A stretch of DNA of 64,000 nt, from assembly GCA_049646585.1 (NCBI GenBank), contig JBARWC010000153.1:18286-82285 (forward strand), written 5' to 3'. This DNA comes from G025836975 sp049646585 (GTDB lineage: Bacteria > Pseudomonadota > Gammaproteobacteria > Burkholderiales > Burkholderiaceae_B). The notes beneath the pieces are model-generated. The model did no database searches. It saw only the letters and a list, made by a program, of their open reading frames with translations, and was not told the DNA's origin. Positions within the stretch are counted from its first letter, which is position 1. Every line of letters begins with the position of its first letter. The position numbers and the translations under genes were made by a program. Shown one piece after another: positions 34,332 through 43,445 of this stretch.

Positions 34332-34377
34332 TTCACTATAAACATGACGAGTGCTAGAATTGTAACGTAAATTACAA
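34332..34377 (+). promoter_or_regulatory. Candidate internal promoter with overlapping dyad
   Basis: TTCACT (34332-34337), a 17-nt spacer and TAGAAT (34355-34360) form a plausible promoter. TTGTAA-CGTAAA-TTACAA (34360-34377) is a perfect dyad over the expected start point. It sits in the 105-nt gap before the acyltransferase/methyltransferase/FkbH/ACP genes and could give them separate control. Confidence 0.35.
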
Positions 34378-34418
34378 ACGTTGCTTGATGTCCATAATGG
34401 TGGGCCGTAGTACGGAAT

Positions 34419-35342
34419 GTGGAAATGATGTTATTGAGAAAAATTTATTACATGGCGCTTAATATGCTTCCGTTGTTTATTAAGCGCGGCGTTCAAAGAT
34501 CATGGTTAGTGCAGACGTGCCGTCGTGCTTCGCGTCAGCGTCAATTTCAGAGCGTAAAGAATGTTAGAGAAAAATCTATTGCAAAAAACGGAATATGTGG
34601 CCCCGATGAATTATTCGAGCATCTTAGAAGTGACGGGATTACTGAAGGTGACACTCTCTTTGTACAGTGCTCATTCAATAATTTGCACACATTTGGTGCT
34701 TCCCCTCTAGAGCTATTGACAGTTTTAGAGAGGCTCGTTGGAATTTCCGGAACTTTGTTAATGCCCGCTTACACAGAGCCTAAGTGCCCAGGAAAGATTT
34801 TTAAACCGGCGAATGAGCCAACATATGCTGGGATAGTAAATGAGATTTTTCGCCGCTCTCCAGATGTAATCCGTAGCTCGCATACGAGGCATTCTATTTG
34901 CGGTAGGGGGCCTTTAGCAAAAGAAATACTTGCCGATCATGAAACTAGTGCACGTGCTGATGGCGCGGGTTCACCATTTGATAAAATTCGGTTGCTGCCC
35001 AATGCTAAAATACTTACGCTAGGGTTACCAGCCGGATACCTGTCCTTTTTACATTGGGTAGAGGATATTGAGCCAGAGAAGCTACCTTTTCCTGTATCTA
35101 CTCCCGAGCCTACAACTAATATGATTGAGCTCCCAAATGGGAGTCTGGCGTCGATACTTGATTGGCCAGTAAAGCCGAGCGTAGCCAGGCGCTTATCTCT
35201 TAGACGTATATCAACCCGGCTCACTCCTAACTGCCATCGTTATTATCAATACAAAGGCATAAACATTGGAGTTTATGTCGTCGCGCCTTTGGCTGAGGAG
35301 CTTCTCGCGCTCCGTGATCGTGGCATTATTCATTACAAATGA
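34419..35342 (+). CDS. AAC(3)-family N-acyltransferase
   Basis: 307 aa. GDTLFVQCSFNNLHTFGASP, GISGTLLMPAYTEP, then RSSHTRHSICGRGPLAKEIL are the AAC(3) signatures (the His of RSxHPxxS-type loop and the acyl-CoA region). In surface-sugar loci these proteins acylate amino sugars rather than aminoglycosides. Downstream are a methyltransferase, an FkbH-like protein and an acyl carrier protein, so an acyl-ACP donor is conceivable. Low-GC coding is unlike the window's metabolic genes. The hypothesis that it transfers the ACP-borne group is mine. Confidence 0.87.
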   Translation: MEMMLLRKIYYMALNMLPLFIKRGVQRSWLVQTCRRASRQRQFQSVKNVREKSIAKNGICGPDELFEHLRSDGITEGDTLFVQCSFNNLHTFGASPLELLTVLERLVGISGTLLMPAYTEPKCPGKIFKPANEPTYAGIVNEIFRRSPDVIRSSHTRHSICGRGPLAKEILADHETSARADGAGSPFDKIRLLPNAKILTLGLPAGYLSFLHWVEDIEPEKLPFPVSTPEPTTNMIELPNGSLASILDWPVKPSVARRLSLRRISTRLTPNCHRYYQYKGINIGVYVVAPLAEELLALRDRGIIHYK

Positions 35343-35351
35343 GAGGATTTA

Positions 35352-36275
35352 ATGATGCAGAGTATAGATGATAAATATCAGCACTCCCAGAATGTTGTTG
35401 ATATTGTATTAAAAAATAACCCGATGCATAGAAAATTTTTATTTCGTGCGCTAGAAAACCTCACTCATGAGGAGCGTAATGAAGTAGAAAATTATCTTGA
35501 TTTTTTGTTTGCTGAAAAAATCACTATTGAAGAAGTAGCGGCTTCATATTTGACTATCGTAGAAGATACCTTTCGTGAAGAATTGCGTTTTCGCGAAACT
35601 GGTCGTTATAGGTTTTCTACATTTGCCGAAGCTCAAGCAATGGTCTATAACGATGATGCCTATATGAGCCGTTATATGATTGGTTTGGCACTTTCGTCCT
35701 TTTGGTGGTCGAACCATATGAAAATGCGTCGTTTTTTTCAAGAAAAAATCCCTCTTTTGTCTACTAGAGCAGGAATATATCGAGAAGTAGGGCCGGGCCA
35801 TGGCATGTATTTTTTAGAAAGTATGCGGAGATGCAACTTCTCCAGCTATGAAGGTATAGATATAAGCCCAACTAGTGTGCAGATGACCAGTAGGATCATT
35901 GATAGTGGCTATTTTGGTACCTTTCCAAACGCTCGCATTATTCTAAGTGACTTCTTGGATGGGTCACAATTGCAGCCTTCAGATGCGTTAATTATGGGTG
36001 AGGTTTTAGAGCATGTTGAAAATCCAGGTGCATTTCTGCGGAGGGCCTATGAAACAACGACAGCAGATCCATTTTTCTTTTTAACAACTTGTATTAATGC
36101 TCCAGCAATTGATCATCTTTATAATCCAGAGTCGGTTGAAAATTTAGAAAAATTATTTAATGAGTATGGCTTTTTTATTAAGGATCGGTGCATTGTGCCT
36201 CGCGATGGGGCAACGTTAGAGGAATGCCAAAGAGAAAGACTGGCTATTAATGTGGCGTATGTTTTGGGGAAATAG
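35352..36275 (+). CDS. Class I SAM-dependent methyltransferase
   Basis: 307 aa. An all-helical N-terminal region (about residues 1-120) precedes the Rossmann methyltransferase core with YREVGPGHGMYFLESMRRCN (motif I), YEGIDISPTSVQMT (motif II) and SDALIMGEVLEHVENPGAFL (motif IV with following helix). The substrate is unknown. In FK506-type methoxymalonyl-ACP pathways an O-methyltransferase acts beside FkbH and an ACP. Here the same three activities occur within 4 kb, so an ACP-bound or sugar-bound hydroxyl is a reasonable target. Confidence 0.88.
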   Translation: MMQSIDDKYQHSQNVVDIVLKNNPMHRKFLFRALENLTHEERNEVENYLDFLFAEKITIEEVAASYLTIVEDTFREELRFRETGRYRFSTFAEAQAMVYNDDAYMSRYMIGLALSSFWWSNHMKMRRFFQEKIPLLSTRAGIYREVGPGHGMYFLESMRRCNFSSYEGIDISPTSVQMTSRIIDSGYFGTFPNARIILSDFLDGSQLQPSDALIMGEVLEHVENPGAFLRRAYETTTADPFFFLTTCINAPAIDHLYNPESVENLEKLFNEYGFFIKDRCIVPRDGATLEECQRERLAINVAYVLGK

Positions 36276-36408
36276 AATGGAAATATGTGCGGGTAGGTAG
36301 CGTGATGAAAGGCACCTATTTATAGGCTAATTGTTTTCCACCACAAAAAAATGTTATTCTTTTCCTGGCTCGGCGCTATTCTAACCTGTTAATTTCTTGC
36401 GAACTATA

Positions 36409-36834
36409 ATGAATACATTCCTTATATTTCACCACATGGGGCTCTTAACAGCCCAACCTGAGCTTGCACGGGATCACTTACATAATTTAAATTATGAGTG
36501 TGGCGATTCAATATATGACCCATTGCAAGATGTTGACTTGTGTATGTGCCATAGCACTCGTTGTGGCCCTAGAATCGAATTGGTTACACCGCGCGCAACA
36601 AACGATGCATTATCGCGTTTGCTTCGCAGGAAGGATGACTATATGTACCATGTTTGTTTCAGCACCCCCAGTATTCCGGAGGGAGTCAGGCTTTTGGAGA
36701 AGGATGCGGCGAATCGTATTATTGAAGTAATGCCTCCAAAGCCTGCTATTTTATTTAATGGAAAGAGGGTTGCGTTCTACGCAGTTCCGGGTCTAGGGCT
36801 AATAGAACTATTAGAGCAATCGGTGGCAGAATGA
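36409..36834 (+). CDS. VOC/glyoxalase-fold protein
   Basis: 141 aa from the ATG at 36409 (an upstream TTG at 36397 is possible). It has HHMGLLTAQPELARDHLHNL at the N terminus, RIELVTPRATNDALSRLL in the middle and YHVCFSTPSIPEGVRLLEKD, then FYAVPGLGLIELLEQ: paired beta-alpha-beta-beta-beta units as in methylmalonyl-CoA epimerase and glyoxalase. Metal-binding His and Glu positions are present. The ATGA overlap with the FkbH-like gene ties it to acyl-ACP formation, possibly as an epimerase or isomerase of the acyl group. No close function recognised. Confidence 0.82.
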   Translation: MNTFLIFHHMGLLTAQPELARDHLHNLNYECGDSIYDPLQDVDLCMCHSTRCGPRIELVTPRATNDALSRLLRRKDDYMYHVCFSTPSIPEGVRLLEKDAANRIIEVMPPKPAILFNGKRVAFYAVPGLGLIELLEQSVAE

Positions 36835-38720
36835 GCCAGGAAGATACTCAAAATAAGTTATCTCAACTTCGAGTTCTTCGAAGTCAGATTTATGCTGAAG
36901 GTGATTCGCTAGGAGCTTTAGACTCATTACGTCGTATTGCTTCGCCTTCAGATGATGCCACCCTACAGGCATGGTATGGTAGATTTGCTACTGAAATATC
37001 TAAAAAGTTGGATGAGCTGCCAACGATACGTATAGCATTTCTTAGTAGCTCGACCTTGGAGCATTATGTCGATTGCCTGCGGTTTTGGCTTTTGCTTGAA
37101 GGGTTTCGGTTAGAAGAGAAGTTGCTGCCATTCGGAACATGGCATCAGCAGGTTTTAGATAATAACTCTGAGTTATACAGAGCTAAGCCAGATGTGGTTT
37201 GGTTTTTTATTCGAGGAGTGGATGTGGGGCTTGAGGCCGTAGCATCTGCAATTGACCAAGCTGATAAAGTTCTTGAGAGAGCTATTTCGGATGTTAAGGA
37301 GAAAGTATCAATAGCTTCAAAAAGGCTTCCAGCTTTATTTCTCATTAATAATATCGTGATGCCAGCAAGTCGTATTTTTGGGAATTTTGAAGGGCAGTCA
37401 GCTGCATCACTTTCTAGTAATATTCTGCGGTTTAATTTGGAACTACCTGGCTTTCTGCCGAACGGATCTGTAGTATTCGATATGCAGCACCTAGCCTCCA
37501 GATATGGCCTTGACAGATGGGAAGACGCCAGGCTATGGCATCATTCGAAGCATCCCTTTGCATTGAATGCGCAAGGGCTCGTTGCTTTTACCGCGGCTAG
37601 AGTGTTAGCTGCGTCGCGGGGCCGTGCAAAAAAATGCTTGGTACTAGATTTGGATAATACGCTGTGGGGAGGGGTGATTGGAGATGATGGTATAGGAGGC
37701 ATTATTGTTGGCCCCAATGGAGGGGCTGTAGGCGAGGCTTATGCTGATTTTCAGGCTTGGCTTAGAGCTTTAGCTAATCGAGGAATCGCCTTAGCGGTTT
37801 GTAGCAAGAATAATGAAGATTTAGCCAAAGAGCCTTTTTTGAAAAAAGAAGGTATGGTCTTATCTCTCGAAAATTTTGTGTCATTTAAAGCGAACTGGGA
37901 TAACAAAGCTGATAATATAAGATCGATTGCTAATGAATTGAATCTGGGGCTAGATTCGTTTGTTTTTATCGATGATAATCCTGCTGAAAGGGCGCTAGTT
38001 CGAGCAGAATTGCCACAGGTGGAAGTTCCTGAGATGCCTGTTGATCCATCGGATTATATTAGAACGCTTGCAAATGGCCTTTGGTTTGAGACTCTAACTG
38101 TATCTAAGGAGGATCTGCTTAGGGTCCGTGCATATAAAGAAAATGCAGCTCGAGTGCAATTGCAGCATTCACAAACAGATCTTAATTCCTATCTGATAGG
38201 CTTAGAGATGCGGGCGCATTGGGATGAAATGAGCCTCGCAACTTTGCAGCGCGTGACGCAACTTATAAATAAGACTAATCAGTTTAACTTAACGAATTCA
38301 AGGTACACAGAGTCTCAAGTTTTAGCGATCAGTTCAGCGCCAGACTCCTGGATTGGCACTTTTTCCTTAGCCGACCGTTTCGGTGATCATGGGCTGATTT
38401 CCGCCGTGATCCTTTATTTCAAGAATGATATAGCTACTGTTGATACTTGGGTAATGAGCTGTAGGGTTTTTTCCAGAGGGATGGAAGATTTTATATTTCA
38501 AGTAATGCATAAAGTAGCGAGCCAGAATGGATGCAGATATATCCATGGAAAATTTGTTCCAACTATGAAAAACTCTGTGGTTGCGGAGCTCTATAAGAAT
38601 ATGGGTGGCACGCTATTAAATGAGCAGGAAGGTTTAGAGCAAATTTGGAGCTTTGACTTATCAAAGCTGAAGCCTAAAGGTGCGGTTCACATTGTGGAAG
38701 AACCTCGCGAAAGGAATTAA
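36831..38720 (+). CDS. FkbH-like HAD-IIIC protein (acyl/glyceryl loading onto ACP)
   Basis: 629 aa. An N-terminal domain (about 1-255) precedes the HAD-IIIC domain starting CLVLDLDNTLWGGVIGDDGI, with SKNNEDLAKEPF and VFIDDNPAERALVRAELP, and a C-terminal GNAT-like part (INKTNQFNLTNSRYTESQV, then CRVFSRGMEDFIF). FkbH enzymes take 1,3-bisphosphoglycerate, dephosphorylate it and load a glyceryl group on an acyl carrier protein. An ACP gene follows 130 nt downstream. The combination in a polysaccharide locus suggests a three-carbon acyl decoration of an amino sugar; the precise acyl group is inferred. Confidence 0.9.
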   Translation: MSQEDTQNKLSQLRVLRSQIYAEGDSLGALDSLRRIASPSDDATLQAWYGRFATEISKKLDELPTIRIAFLSSSTLEHYVDCLRFWLLLEGFRLEEKLLPFGTWHQQVLDNNSELYRAKPDVVWFFIRGVDVGLEAVASAIDQADKVLERAISDVKEKVSIASKRLPALFLINNIVMPASRIFGNFEGQSAASLSSNILRFNLELPGFLPNGSVVFDMQHLASRYGLDRWEDARLWHHSKHPFALNAQGLVAFTAARVLAASRGRAKKCLVLDLDNTLWGGVIGDDGIGGIIVGPNGGAVGEAYADFQAWLRALANRGIALAVCSKNNEDLAKEPFLKKEGMVLSLENFVSFKANWDNKADNIRSIANELNLGLDSFVFIDDNPAERALVRAELPQVEVPEMPVDPSDYIRTLANGLWFETLTVSKEDLLRVRAYKENAARVQLQHSQTDLNSYLIGLEMRAHWDEMSLATLQRVTQLINKTNQFNLTNSRYTESQVLAISSAPDSWIGTFSLADRFGDHGLISAVILYFKNDIATVDTWVMSCRVFSRGMEDFIFQVMHKVASQNGCRYIHGKFVPTMKNSVVAELYKNMGGTLLNEQEGLEQIWSFDLSKLKPKGAVHIVEEPRERN

Positions 38721-38850
38721 AGCTTATTTGCGAATTAGATGAGCGTATTTTTTCTTAAAATTAATGATTATTATTTATTTTTCACAAATAATTTTCGTTA
38801 AACATTTATTATTGGTTTGACTTTAGAAATTTTATAAGCAGGATAAGAAA

Positions 38851-39102
38851 ATGAATGAATTCAAAGATGGTGAAGCACTAAAGGCTCTAGAGGCTATTTT
38901 TCGTGATTTGTTTCTTGATGACCGGATAGAGTTAAGTGAAACAACGTCTCCAGCAGACATAGCTGAGTGGGATTCGCTTGCGCACGTATCATTGCTGGCG
39001 GCTGTTGAGCGATCGTTTGGCGTGCGCTTTACGGCAGAGGATATGAGCCAGATAAATAATGTCTCGACCTTGTTGGCTATATTGAAAGCTCGCAAAGTCT
39101 AG
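38851..39102 (+). CDS. Acyl carrier protein
   Basis: 83 aa, acidic, four-helix carrier. IAEWDSLAHVSLLAAVERSFGVRF holds the DSL motif whose Ser accepts phosphopantetheine. A Leu-rich ending (VSTLLAILKARKV) closes the fold. AGGA lies before the ATG. It is the dedicated carrier for the FkbH-like protein and is distinct from the fatty-acid ACP, which has a DSLDTVELVMALE-type motif. The 130-nt upstream gap is extremely AT-rich and might hold an internal promoter. Confidence 0.93.
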   Translation: MNEFKDGEALKALEAIFRDLFLDDRIELSETTSPADIAEWDSLAHVSLLAAVERSFGVRFTAEDMSQINNVSTLLAILKARKV

Positions 39103-39172
39103 TTTGCAGTATCAATGTAGTAAATAATGTTTTCACCAATATGAGCTTAAGCCATACTGCGATATATGTTAT

Positions 39173-40528
39173 ATGACTCGATTTACGTCGGCAGCGCTTA
39201 ATTGGCTAGAACTCATTCTTTTTGAGCGTTTTGGGCATAGATTTATTCTTAGCCAAGATGAAAGTAGCTTGACGCTTAATTTGGGCAGCCAGCAGACTGG
39301 TTTTATTAGGTTTCCGGCTTTGTTTAATGGGTTTCATCTACCCAAATCGGAGATGCCCTGCGCGTATTGGGATGCGGCGGGAGAGGGGTGGATAGCGCCT
39401 CTTTACAAGCCTTTACCTGCTCCTGGCTGCGAGGCTTTGCCAGAGTTATTGATAACGCGAAACATAGGCCATTATTGTGTCTTTTATGACATACTGGGAC
39501 TTGCCTATTGGATGCTATCGCGCTTGGAGGAGATTGGCCGAAAGGATCTAGATTCGCATGGACGGTTCCCTGCCGCATCTTCTCACGCACACAAGCACGG
39601 GTATCTGGACCGACCGGTAGTTGATGAATGGTTGAATATCTTAGGGCAGGTCATATTACGTCAATGGCCGGATTTGGAACTAAAAAGCCATGTCTTTATG
39701 CAGAAGGTGTCTCATGATGTTGATGTGCCGAGCATGTACGGGTTCAAAAAGTTGAACGCCATTATTAGAGTAATGGCGGGGCATATTTTAAAGCGTCATG
39801 ACTTCCGAGAGTTTTGTAATGCTGGCAAGATTTGGCTGAGCACAAATCAGCATATTCCGCGTGCTGATCCCATGAATACATTTGATTGGATAATGGACAC
39901 ATCTGAGCGACGAGGATTGGTAAGCGCATTTTATTTTATTTGCGGAAGAACAAATCAACAACTTGATGCTGAGTATGATATTGAGCACCCAGCTATTCGC
40001 CATTTGCTCAGGAGAATATATGATCGAGGCCACGAGATTGGTCTACACCCTAGCTACAATACCTATGATCGACCAAGCTTAATAAGGGGAGAGTTTGAGA
40101 GGTTGATCAGAGCGTGTGAAGGCATCGGGGTGAAGCAAAAGCATTGGGGAGGACGGATGCACTATCTTCGATGGGAGAATCCCACTACATTACAAGCGTG
40201 GGAGGATGGTGGGCTAAGTTACGACAGCACCTTAGGGTATGCAGATCACGCTGGATTCCGTTGTGGAACTTGTTTTGAGTACCCCGCGTTTAACCTCGAG
40301 AAGCAACAAATATTGATGCTAAGGGTTCGCCCCTTAATTGTCATGGAGGTTTCGGTGCTAGACCCAATTTATATGGGAATAGAGCAGGAGGAAATGGCTT
40401 TCGAGATGTTTAGGCAGTTGAAAGATACCTGCAGAGTAATGAAAGGAAGTTTTACCCTACTTTGGCATAATTCGTCTCTGAAGGACGTGAAAAGTCGAGA
40501 TATGTACATTAGGGTTTTAGATGCTTAA
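39173..40528 (+). CDS. Polysaccharide deacetylase-like protein
   Basis: 451 aa. An N-terminal domain of about 150 residues, typical of a subgroup of deacetylase-like proteins in polysaccharide loci, precedes the NodB-like barrel. The barrel shows VSHDVDVPSMYG (metal Asp), GLVSAFYFICGR, and DRGHEIGLHPSYNTYDR with the two metal His, then HWGGRMHYLRWENPTTLQAWEDGG and FTLLWHNSSL. No signal peptide is apparent, so a cytoplasmic role in N-deacetylation of a nucleotide- or lipid-linked sugar is more likely than wall hydrolysis. Catalytic His/Asp appear conserved. Confidence 0.87.
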   Translation: MTRFTSAALNWLELILFERFGHRFILSQDESSLTLNLGSQQTGFIRFPALFNGFHLPKSEMPCAYWDAAGEGWIAPLYKPLPAPGCEALPELLITRNIGHYCVFYDILGLAYWMLSRLEEIGRKDLDSHGRFPAASSHAHKHGYLDRPVVDEWLNILGQVILRQWPDLELKSHVFMQKVSHDVDVPSMYGFKKLNAIIRVMAGHILKRHDFREFCNAGKIWLSTNQHIPRADPMNTFDWIMDTSERRGLVSAFYFICGRTNQQLDAEYDIEHPAIRHLLRRIYDRGHEIGLHPSYNTYDRPSLIRGEFERLIRACEGIGVKQKHWGGRMHYLRWENPTTLQAWEDGGLSYDSTLGYADHAGFRCGTCFEYPAFNLEKQQILMLRVRPLIVMEVSVLDPIYMGIEQEEMAFEMFRQLKDTCRVMKGSFTLLWHNSSLKDVKSRDMYIRVLDA

Positions 40529-40984
40529 TCGAGCGCTTAGATGCAGCAACTTTTCCTCCGTATGCTTGTGCTAAAAGCCCCCGAAAAAGCGCCAAAATAT
40601 GCATGCCCAACGTGATATTATCGCCCCCCTTCGAGAATAGATGGGAGGCGGGCCGGAAATCTTGATGATGTGTTGTTATAAATTACTTATGGCGCCATCG
40701 ACTGAAGGCCGATACCCGTGGCGATTGGTTGCAGTGAGAGAGAGTGTTCATGGAACGGCTTCTCAAGGAGTATTTCAAGGCATTCAAGGATAGCCATCTC
40801 TATTGGTTTTCCACATAATTTTTATTGATACAGGGAAGGGCCTCTTTAAACACAAAATCCTATGTTTATAAAATCATAAAGCAACAGCACCCCTGAAAAT
40901 TGCCGAATCCACCGAGAGTCGGTTATAGAAGTGGGTGTCAATAGTGGTTAATTCTTTATTTAAGAAAATTGTTGGGACTTTTAA
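40529..40984. other. 456-bp gap without a recognisable gene
   Basis: No ORF longer than about 50 codons is convincing. Two short open stretches exist: 40541-40615 (24 codons) and 40750-40818, reading MERLLKEYFKAFKDSHLY and a short tail, which resembles the C-terminal end of something larger but has no recognisable upstream frame. The interval may be a scar of gene replacement before the polymerase candidate; no IS ends or tRNA are visible. Confidence 0.4.
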
Positions 40985-42277
40985 GTGTCCGCTCTCACTG
41001 AGTATTATAAAAATAAGCAGTATCTTGGCTTTTTCCATCGCAAGGGATTCTGGGGTGGTGTAGCTATGGCTGCTCCATTTTACGCTGAATTTTTTTCTTG
41101 GTTTTGGGTTGCTTTTATGGCTGTCCCATTGCTTTTTATAGTAATTTCTCAGCGTATTAAAATAAAGTACCCACCTGTAGCAATAGCTCCAATGGTTAGC
41201 CTGCTATTTCTGCATGTCGTAGCTTTGATGTATAGCGAAACAAAATTCGAACATCAAGTTATTAAAGATGTTGTAACTTCGACTTTTCTTTTGGTTATCT
41301 ATTTTCTAACTGATGAGGATGCGATAGACGGGTTTTTCATTGCTATCATCCCTCTCGGGGTTATTTCGGCTTTGGCAGGTTTGATTAAGGCCGCGTTGTT
41401 GGATAGAGGGTATTTGATTGGAGCGATTCTAGAAAATTGCTATTATTATCCTGCTGGTTCTGCGCTATGTGTAAATTATAATAACCTTGGGTTATTATGG
41501 TTGGTGGCGATATTGGGATGTTTGAAGAAGCGTTGGTGGTGGTTTTTGCCTATTTTAGTGGCATCAGGCCTACTCTCGAGCTCGCGTCGTTTCATCGTCT
41601 TGGTCGCCTTTCTTCCTTTTGTCTGGATATTAGTGGAAGGTAAAGCGACAATCGTCAAAGCAGCGTTTGTTACAGCGTTAACTACGCTTTTAGTTTATAC
41701 GGTAACCAATCCTAATTCTTTTGAAAAGTTTCGATTTGGAAAAGAGCCATATACCATTATTTTCTCTCTAAAGAGCGATACTCCTAAATCGACTTCGCCA
41801 ATAAGTGCTCCTGATTCTGAAAATGGTTATGACACAGGGCTGATAATTTCGATAAATCGCTCTAACCCCACTGCAATGTTGGGTACCATGACAGATGGTA
41901 CGTTGGGCACAGCTTCTCGGCTGAGCTCCTGGAAATTGGCTTTTTCTAACTTAAGCTGGCTTCCACAAGGGTGGGCGCATCATAAGCTGTTTTCTTGCTC
42001 TTTCTCTCGTTGTTCCGAGTTTCATTATCCTCATATGTCAATAATGTCGGAGTGGTTGATTGGGGGAGTGTTATTTGGATTGGTCGCAATTATATTTTAT
42101 GCATGGCCTCTTGGACTTATTATTCGCCAGAAGAGTTTGGTACATATCACTCTTATTATGGGCGCAATGCCGTATTCTCTATTATCAGGTGATACAGTAT
42201 TTTCCTTACCTATTTATATTGCTAGTATGCTCGTCGCCCTAAGTTCTGTACCAAGAAAAAAATTCAGCTCTAATTAA
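40985..42277 (+). CDS. O-antigen polymerase-like membrane protein
   Basis: 430 aa from GTG at 40985, after a GGGA site. About ten hydrophobic segments and a large soluble loop (about residues 240-330) flanked by SSSRRFIVLVAFLPFVWI and by SEFHYPHMSIMSEWLIGGVL fit a Wzy/O-antigen ligase-like protein; the HYPHMSIMSEW segment takes the place of HNxxL. Sequence families of Wzy are too diverse for certainty. It lies between the deacetylase and a GT4 gene and would polymerise the repeat exported by the flippase at 32913. Low-GC composition. Confidence 0.75.
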   Translation: MSALTEYYKNKQYLGFFHRKGFWGGVAMAAPFYAEFFSWFWVAFMAVPLLFIVISQRIKIKYPPVAIAPMVSLLFLHVVALMYSETKFEHQVIKDVVTSTFLLVIYFLTDEDAIDGFFIAIIPLGVISALAGLIKAALLDRGYLIGAILENCYYYPAGSALCVNYNNLGLLWLVAILGCLKKRWWWFLPILVASGLLSSSRRFIVLVAFLPFVWILVEGKATIVKAAFVTALTTLLVYTVTNPNSFEKFRFGKEPYTIIFSLKSDTPKSTSPISAPDSENGYDTGLIISINRSNPTAMLGTMTDGTLGTASRLSSWKLAFSNLSWLPQGWAHHKLFSCSFSRCSEFHYPHMSIMSEWLIGGVLFGLVAIIFYAWPLGLIIRQKSLVHITLIMGAMPYSLLSGDTVFSLPIYIASMLVALSSVPRKKFSSN

Positions 42278-42284
42278 GCATAGC

Positions 42285-43424
42285 ATGAAAAAAAGTCTCC
42301 ACTTAACTCATACAGATATCGAATCCGATTCACGGATTCTCAAAGAGATGGGTTCGTTGGCAGCGGCCGAATATGCGGTCAGCGGCATTGGCGTTGTTCT
42401 TGAAGAGGGATCACAAAAGTCGGCCCCTGGGTTCAAAGCGGATATCGATGCTATCCGATTAAGCTCACGTAAATTGACGTTCATACCCAGAACTCTTAGG
42501 CATGTGCTATCGCTCTGTGAGCTTGTAGCAAAAATGCTACCTCGAGCCATTAGGCAGCAGCCAGATCTTATTCATTGCCACGATACGTTGGTGCTTCCCT
42601 TGGGGGTCATTGTAAAATTCTTTACCGGGGCGAAGCTTGTCTATGATGCGCATGAGCTTGAATCAGATCGTAACGGGCTTACTGGGCTTCAGGGATGGCT
42701 AACTATACAAACTGAGAGATTGTTGTGGCGCTTTGTGAACGCTCTAATAGTGGTTAGTCCTTCCATTCAAACCTGGTATCAAGAGAAAATTGGTGCGAAG
42801 CGATCAGCTGTCATTTTGAATTCGCCCCTTTTTTCTCAAACAGTCAATCAAGACAGTGACTATCTAAGAAGTAAATTTGCTATTCCTGCTGAAGCTACGG
42901 TGTTTATTTATGTTGGCATCCTGGGGGCAGGAAGAGGCATTGATTTGATTATGCGAGCTTTTTCACAGCCAGGGATCTCATCGCATGTCGTTTTTCTGGG
43001 TTACGGGGACCTGAGTGCTGATCTAAAACGGTTCGCCGTTGAGCATTCCAATATTCATGTTCATGATGCTGTGCCACATGCTGAAGTGGTGCCTATAGTC
43101 CAGTCTGCGGACTATGGTTTATGTTTGGTTCAAAACGTTTCATTGAGCGATTATTATTGCTTACCGAATAAGCTTTTTGAATATTGCTTTGCCGGCGTGC
43201 CTGTATTGGCGTCGGATTTTCCGGATATCCGGAAAATTCTCTTGGAGTATGGTATCGGCGAATGCTGCAACTTGGAAGCGAGTGATATCGAGCGCGCTGT
43301 CCGGGCTCTCGAAAGCTCCAAGAAGTCTTTTTGCTTTGCCGATCTCGCGCCGTTAAGTTGGCAAGCCCAGGAAGCGAAACTTGTGGAACTGTATCAGCAG
43401 ACCTTGGCTCCCAACAATCACTAA
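42285..43424 (+). CDS. Glycosyltransferase family 4
   Basis: 379 aa, 7 nt after the polymerase-like gene. LVYDAHELESDRNGLTG, VGILGAGRGIDLIMRAF, HDAVPHAEVVPIVQSADYGL and LPNKLFEYCFAGVPVLASD mark a GT-B, family-4-like transferase of the kind that uses amino-sugar or deoxysugar donors. The N-terminal glycine loop is degenerate (SDSRILKEMGSLA). It probably adds one residue of the repeat unit. Donor unknown. Confidence 0.9.
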   Translation: MKKSLHLTHTDIESDSRILKEMGSLAAAEYAVSGIGVVLEEGSQKSAPGFKADIDAIRLSSRKLTFIPRTLRHVLSLCELVAKMLPRAIRQQPDLIHCHDTLVLPLGVIVKFFTGAKLVYDAHELESDRNGLTGLQGWLTIQTERLLWRFVNALIVVSPSIQTWYQEKIGAKRSAVILNSPLFSQTVNQDSDYLRSKFAIPAEATVFIYVGILGAGRGIDLIMRAFSQPGISSHVVFLGYGDLSADLKRFAVEHSNIHVHDAVPHAEVVPIVQSADYGLCLVQNVSLSDYYCLPNKLFEYCFAGVPVLASDFPDIRKILLEYGIGECCNLEASDIERAVRALESSKKSFCFADLAPLSWQAQEAKLVELYQQTLAPNNH

Positions 43425-43445
43425 TACTCCTTTTGGAAACGCAAA

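Noticed and set aside
40750..40818. Small ORF in the 40.5-41.0 kb gap
   Set aside because: Twenty-two codons without a ribosome site or known homologue; kept only as part of the gap annotation.
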